Of a stretch of 64,000 nucleotides of DNA, positions 60,700 to 64,000 are shown piece by piece. The position numbers and the translations under genes are program-made. Where the stretch lies: assembly GCA_913051935.1 (NCBI GenBank), contig CAJXCU010000005.1, positions 1 through 64,000 on the forward strand. Direction: 5' to 3'. Numbering within the stretch: position 1 is the first letter of the stretch; each line of letters starts with the position of its first letter. Source of the DNA: an uncultured Flavobacteriales bacterium. Its GTDB lineage: Bacteria > Bacteroidota > Bacteroidia > Flavobacteriales_D > Crocinitomicaceae. The notes below the pieces were generated by a model. The model saw nothing but the letters and a program-made list of their open reading frames with translations, searched no databases and was not told where the DNA came from.

Positions 60700-62315
60700 G
60701 TATTTATTGTTATGTCAAAAGTCGTACCTTTTCCGAATGTGCTGCTTACTTTTAGCAACCATCCATAGCCATCACAAACCTTTTTAACGTAATTTAACCC
60801 TAATCCAAAACCTTTAACATCATGAAGATCCCCTGTTGGAACCCGGTAGAGGTTGTCAAAAATTTTTGTGAGATGCTCTTTTTTGATACCCAGCCCTTTG
60901 TCAGAGACTGTAAGAACGACATGATCTGCATTTTGTTTTATTTCTATTTTTATTTTTGCTGGCGACGGACTGTATTTAATAGCATTATCGAGTAGGTTTG
61001 CGATCACACTTTTGAGGTGGGTCTCTTGGGCATTTACCATAATATTTGACTGGGAGCTTTCGAATTGAATTTCGCAGTCCTTAGGTTCAACTCTAAATTT
61101 TGCATTGTCCACCAAAACCTTTGAAAGTGCAACAATTTCAACGGGCCCTCCTTCCCATATGGAGTCTTTACGATCTAAAATAGAATTTTGTAGAATGTTT
61201 TCTACCAATGTTTCGAGCCTTTTGTTTTCTTGGGCAATCATTCTTAAATAGGGCTCAATGATTGGAAGGTGACGTTTGTCGATTATGTCTGGATCTCTTA
61301 GCGCTTGACACGCAAGAGCAATTGTTGAGATAGGGGTCTTGAATTCGTGGGTCATATTAGAAACTAAACCCGCTTTTATTTCAGATAGTTTTTTTTGTTC
61401 GACAATCGTTTTTACCATAAATACTAGAGCGGCCAATACAATACAAATAACTAGTAGAGCGCCAATTATTGGTAGCCTCATTTCTGTCAGTAAAAATCTG
61501 TTTTGGTGCGGAAAGTTTAGCTGCAGAAAAAGAGATTCGCTCACTGGGTTTCCTGGAAAAAGCTTGGCTTTGTCCATGTCAATATTCGTCTCTTTTTGTT
61601 CGTACTTTCCGCTTGACTCTTCAAATGTTACGGGTATATCTTGGGCATTATAGACGCAAAAGGTGAATTCTTTGGGCAGTCGCTCTTCTTTTATTTCGAA
61701 AGAAATGATTGAGTCTAAGAAGACTGCATCAATTCTTTGCTGAGGACTTTTGAGCACATTGTCCTTAAATGCTTCGAGCATTATATCATTGATATATTTG
61801 GCTTTTTTAAAAATCTGCTGTACCGCTTGTTGGTTGAGCTGTAAAGAAAGCTGACTCGAGTCGTTGCCTTTTAGTATGCCTGAACCGCTATTGAATACAT
61901 CTTGAATTTCTTGATAGTTTTTAGCGAGCACTTTTTGTTCAGTACTTAAACCTGTCAAGGAGTCATATGCCTCACCTCGAATTACAAGGTATTTTTCTCT
62001 TTTTCCATTATTTACTATAATCGTATCTCTCAAACTGACGGATTCCTTTGAAGCTGTTAGAGACTGAAATTCTGACTTTAAAATATCCTGGTATTCTAGA
62101 CTGAAATCTTGATTTATAATCTTCATGTAGCGTCGATAATCCTCAGCCTTTTCGTGTTTAAAAGCAATTTTGTTTTGAAATGTTATTATTTCAGACGCGA
62201 GCTCCTTTTTCTTTTGGTCATAATTGAGGTAAAGCTGAAATGATTGAACAATGAGTAGACTAAACATTGATAATGCAAGCAAAATAACGGCTAAATTGAT
62301 TTGTTTCGTTCTCAT
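60696..62315 (-). CDS. Sensor histidine kinase paired with the OmpR-type regulator
   Basis: About 539 residues. A membrane helix near 8-28, an external domain of some 240 residues with helical start, a second membrane helix near 275-298, then HisKA with phospho-acceptor His323 in NMTHEFKTPIST, and a HATPase domain with NLLDNAIKYSP, SDKGLGIKKEH and FGLGLNYVKKVCDG. The HEFKTP form is the common OmpR-partner type. I chose the ATG at 62315 just before the first hydrophobic helix; in-frame ATGs at 62348 and 62384 are alternatives. Confidence 0.9.
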   Translation of the reverse strand: MRTKQINLAVILLALSMFSLLIVQSFQLYLNYDQKKKELASEIITFQNKIAFKHEKAEDYRRYMKIINQDFSLEYQDILKSEFQSLTASKESVSLRDTIIVNNGKREKYLVIRGEAYDSLTGLSTEQKVLAKNYQEIQDVFNSGSGILKGNDSSQLSLQLNQQAVQQIFKKAKYINDIMLEAFKDNVLKSPQQRIDAVFLDSIISFEIKEERLPKEFTFCVYNAQDIPVTFEESSGKYEQKETNIDMDKAKLFPGNPVSESLFLQLNFPHQNRFLLTEMRLPIIGALLVICIVLAALVFMVKTIVEQKKLSEIKAGLVSNMTHEFKTPISTIALACQALRDPDIIDKRHLPIIEPYLRMIAQENKRLETLVENILQNSILDRKDSIWEGGPVEIVALSKVLVDNAKFRVEPKDCEIQFESSQSNIMVNAQETHLKSVIANLLDNAIKYSPSPAKIKIEIKQNADHVVLTVSDKGLGIKKEHLTKIFDNLYRVPTGDLHDVKGFGLGLNYVKKVCDGYGWLLKVSSTFGKGTTFDITINT

Positions 62316-62440
62316 CAGATGCAACGAATCTAAATAAAATCGTGTCATTGCAAAAGAAATGTTAACCATTTTTAACATGCCCACGAGCAGTGCAGAAAGC
62401 TTTATGTGTTTGTTTACACTTTTTTATAGGGTCAATTGAT

Positions 62441-62448
62441 TAATTTTG
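62441..62448 (+). promoter_or_regulatory. -7 promoter element for serS
   Basis: TAATTTTG is an exact TAnnTTTG match, 19 bases before the serS ATG. TTTG at 62409-62412 is farther upstream than usual (28 bases), so the -33 element is uncertain. Confidence 0.5.
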
Positions 62449-62467
62449 TTAGCAATAACTCCTGATT

Positions 62468-63748
62468 ATGATTGAAATACAGCGTATCAAAGAAAGAACG
62501 GAAGAGGTCCTAGCGGGCATAGGCAAAAGGAATATTGATGCGACGAAAGAGATTGCACAAATCATTGCTTTAGATTCGGAATGGCGTCAAAAAAAAACGC
62601 AGCTCCAACAGCTCGAAACAGAGATGAATTCTATTTCTAAACAGATTGGTGTTTTATTCAGTACTGGCAAACAAGACGAAGCAAAAGCGCTTAAGGCTAA
62701 AACAGCCGTACTGAAAGAGTCGCTTCAGGAACACAAGCAGTCGGCGGAGCAGCTTGAAAACCAAATAAACGATTTGCTATTTTCTCTTCCTAATGTTTGC
62801 ACCGAAGATGTGCCAAAGGGGAAAGACGAAGCTTCAAATGAGATCGTAGAAGCATTTGGGTCGAGCCCTTCTTTGGAGGATTCGAGGGACGCTCATTGGG
62901 ACTTAGCCAAGGAATATGAGCTGATAGACTTTGAGCTTGGTGTCAAGGTAACAGGAGCTGGATTTCCGTTCTACAGAGGACAAGGGGCAAGATTACAAAG
63001 GGCATTGGTTTCTTTCTTTTTAGATGAGGCGGCTGACGCTGGATATGAAGAGTTTGTTTCTCCTTTAATGGTGAATGAAAATAGTGGGAAAGGGACAGGT
63101 CAACTTCCAGATAAAGAGGGTCAAATGTATTACATTGAGGCAGATAATTTGTACATGATACCAACGGCGGAAGTGCCGCTAACGAATATATATCGGGATG
63201 TGCTTCTTCCTGATCCTAATTTTTCGATTAAACTAACCGGTCATACGCCATGTTTCAGAAGAGAGGCGGGTTCTTATGGAAAAGACGTTCGCGGATTAAA
63301 CAGGTTACATCAATTTGAAAAAGTGGAAATTGTACGCATTGAAAATCAGGAAAATGCAGCGCGCGCACTTGGTGAAATGATTTCACATGTAAAATCGCTC
63401 TTAGAAAAACTTGGTCTACAGTATAGAATTTTACGTTTATGCGGTGGAGATACGGGTTTTGCAGCTGCAATTACCTATGATTTCGAGGTTTATTCTGCTG
63501 CTCAAAAAAAATGGTTAGAGGTCAGCTCGGTTTCAAGATTTGATACCTTCCAATCTAATAGATTAAAACTTCGATATAAGGATGAAAATAAAAAATCTCG
63601 ACTGTGCCAGACATTAAATGGTTCGGCATTGGCTTTACCGAGAATTATGGCTGCGCTATTAGAAAACAACCAGCTTAAAGACGGGATTAATATTCCGTCC
63701 TGTCTTCATAAATATACCGGCTTTAAAAAAATCTCAAAAAGTAGCTAA
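62468..63748 (+). CDS. serS: Seryl-tRNA synthetase
   Basis: Class II aminoacyl-tRNA synthetase. The N-terminal long coiled-coil tRNA-binding arm covers about 25-105. Class II motif 2 is TPCFRREAGSYGKDVRGLNRLHQFEK near residue 258, and motif 3 is NGSALALPRIMAALLENNQ near residue 380. Length 426 is normal. It is divergent from the sensor kinase gene. Confidence 0.96.
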   Translation: MIEIQRIKERTEEVLAGIGKRNIDATKEIAQIIALDSEWRQKKTQLQQLETEMNSISKQIGVLFSTGKQDEAKALKAKTAVLKESLQEHKQSAEQLENQINDLLFSLPNVCTEDVPKGKDEASNEIVEAFGSSPSLEDSRDAHWDLAKEYELIDFELGVKVTGAGFPFYRGQGARLQRALVSFFLDEAADAGYEEFVSPLMVNENSGKGTGQLPDKEGQMYYIEADNLYMIPTAEVPLTNIYRDVLLPDPNFSIKLTGHTPCFRREAGSYGKDVRGLNRLHQFEKVEIVRIENQENAARALGEMISHVKSLLEKLGLQYRILRLCGGDTGFAAAITYDFEVYSAAQKKWLEVSSVSRFDTFQSNRLKLRYKDENKKSRLCQTLNGSALALPRIMAALLENNQLKDGINIPSCLHKYTGFKKISKSS

Positions 63749-63758
63749 AACGCATACA

Positions 63759-64000
63759 ATGATAAAAATTCTGTTTTTTGTGGTACTTTTTTTGATGTCT
63801 TGTTCGGACCTTAAACGAGAGGAGCAATTGGTCAAATTGAACACACTACAAACAGAATTAATCGAAAGCCAAAATGAATTTCAAAACGTATATATCGATT
63901 CTTTACATGTTATAACGATGGCATCGAGTGATCTCGAGCGTAAGCTGAAACAAAACTACAAATCTGACACGATAGATGTTGCCCTCGGGAAGCGCATAGA
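63759..64000 (+). CDS. Lipoprotein, N-terminal part (cut by window edge)
   Basis: An ATG at 63759, ten bases after serS, opens a frame that continues to the window end (about 80 residues). It starts with a short signal peptide and a lipobox Cys near residue 15 (FLMSC), then a charged helical stretch with many Glu, Gln and Lys (KLNTLQTELIESQNEFQ). No family recognised from this part. It could be cotranscribed with serS. Confidence 0.7.
   Translation, partial: MIKILFFVVLFLMSCSDLKREEQLVKLNTLQTELIESQNEFQNVYIDSLHVITMASSDLERKLKQNYKSDTIDVALGKRI

Noticed and set aside
1-64000. Prophage, insertion sequence, integron or defence system
   Set aside because: No integrase, transposase, phage structural, restriction or toxin-antitoxin gene was recognised, and no att-like repeats flank any segment.

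Overview
The window is chromosomal DNA from a member of the Bacteroidota, most likely a marine Flavobacteriales bacterium. The reasons are a SusC/SusD glycan-uptake pair, proteins with type IX secretion system (T9SS) C-terminal sorting domains of type A and type B, promoters of the TAnnTTTG type instead of sigma-70 boxes, near absence of Shine-Dalgarno sequences, Bacteroidota-specific families (DUF4175, DUF4292), the block pdxA-DUF177-rpmF-plsX-fabH-accB-accC, and an A+T-rich base composition. I see no rRNA, tRNA, insertion sequence, prophage or CRISPR array. Coding density is high and only one gap exceeds 300 bases.

Left part (1-12.4 kb): the end of a Rieske-type oxygenase, a lipoprotein pyrophosphatase, an RluA-type pseudouridine synthase, uridine kinase translationally coupled to a 1190-residue NtrY-like histidine kinase, a thioredoxin-fold protein, a T9SS-secreted trypsin-like protease, hemW, and rpiB coupled to a small secreted protein. 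At 12.43-12.85 kb lies a gap with about 18% G+C, a same-orientation cluster of DnaA-box-like sequences and a TAA/TAG triplet run. Third-position G/C skew of plus-strand genes changes sign across it. Some 4.2 kb further right, between ybeY and mnmG, are two inverted parS (ParB-binding) sites. I read 12.4-17.1 kb as a candidate chromosome origin plus partition region.

Middle part (12.9-41 kb): DUF4175 protein, an RsbW-like ATPase, ybeY and mnmG; a minus-strand polysaccharide utilization locus (SusC, SusD, PKD lipoprotein, GH16 glucanase) that looks built for laminarin or a related beta-1,3-glucan; housekeeping genes (a 2-hydroxyacid dehydrogenase, cvpA, tadA, recO, a TonB-dependent receptor, recX, RNase G, an HU-type protein, mutY); a 30-residue very basic bS22/mS38-like ribosomal protein; and the fatty-acid initiation operon from pdxA to accC.

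Right part (41-64 kb): a 2138-residue T9SS type B adhesin-like protein with HYR-like repeats and a short gene coupled in front of it; a Wzy-like membrane protein; a cyanophycinase and isoaspartyl-peptidase pair; an operon dut-nucleotidyltransferase-TPR-DUF4292-envC; a minus-strand operon with sensor kinase, response regulator, Wzx-like flippase, Wzz-like protein and a second Wzy-like protein; serS; and the start of a lipoprotein gene. Surface polysaccharide, T9SS-exported proteins and polymer scavenging (beta-glucan, possibly cyanophycin) fit a surface-associated or particle-associated life style, which is an inference.
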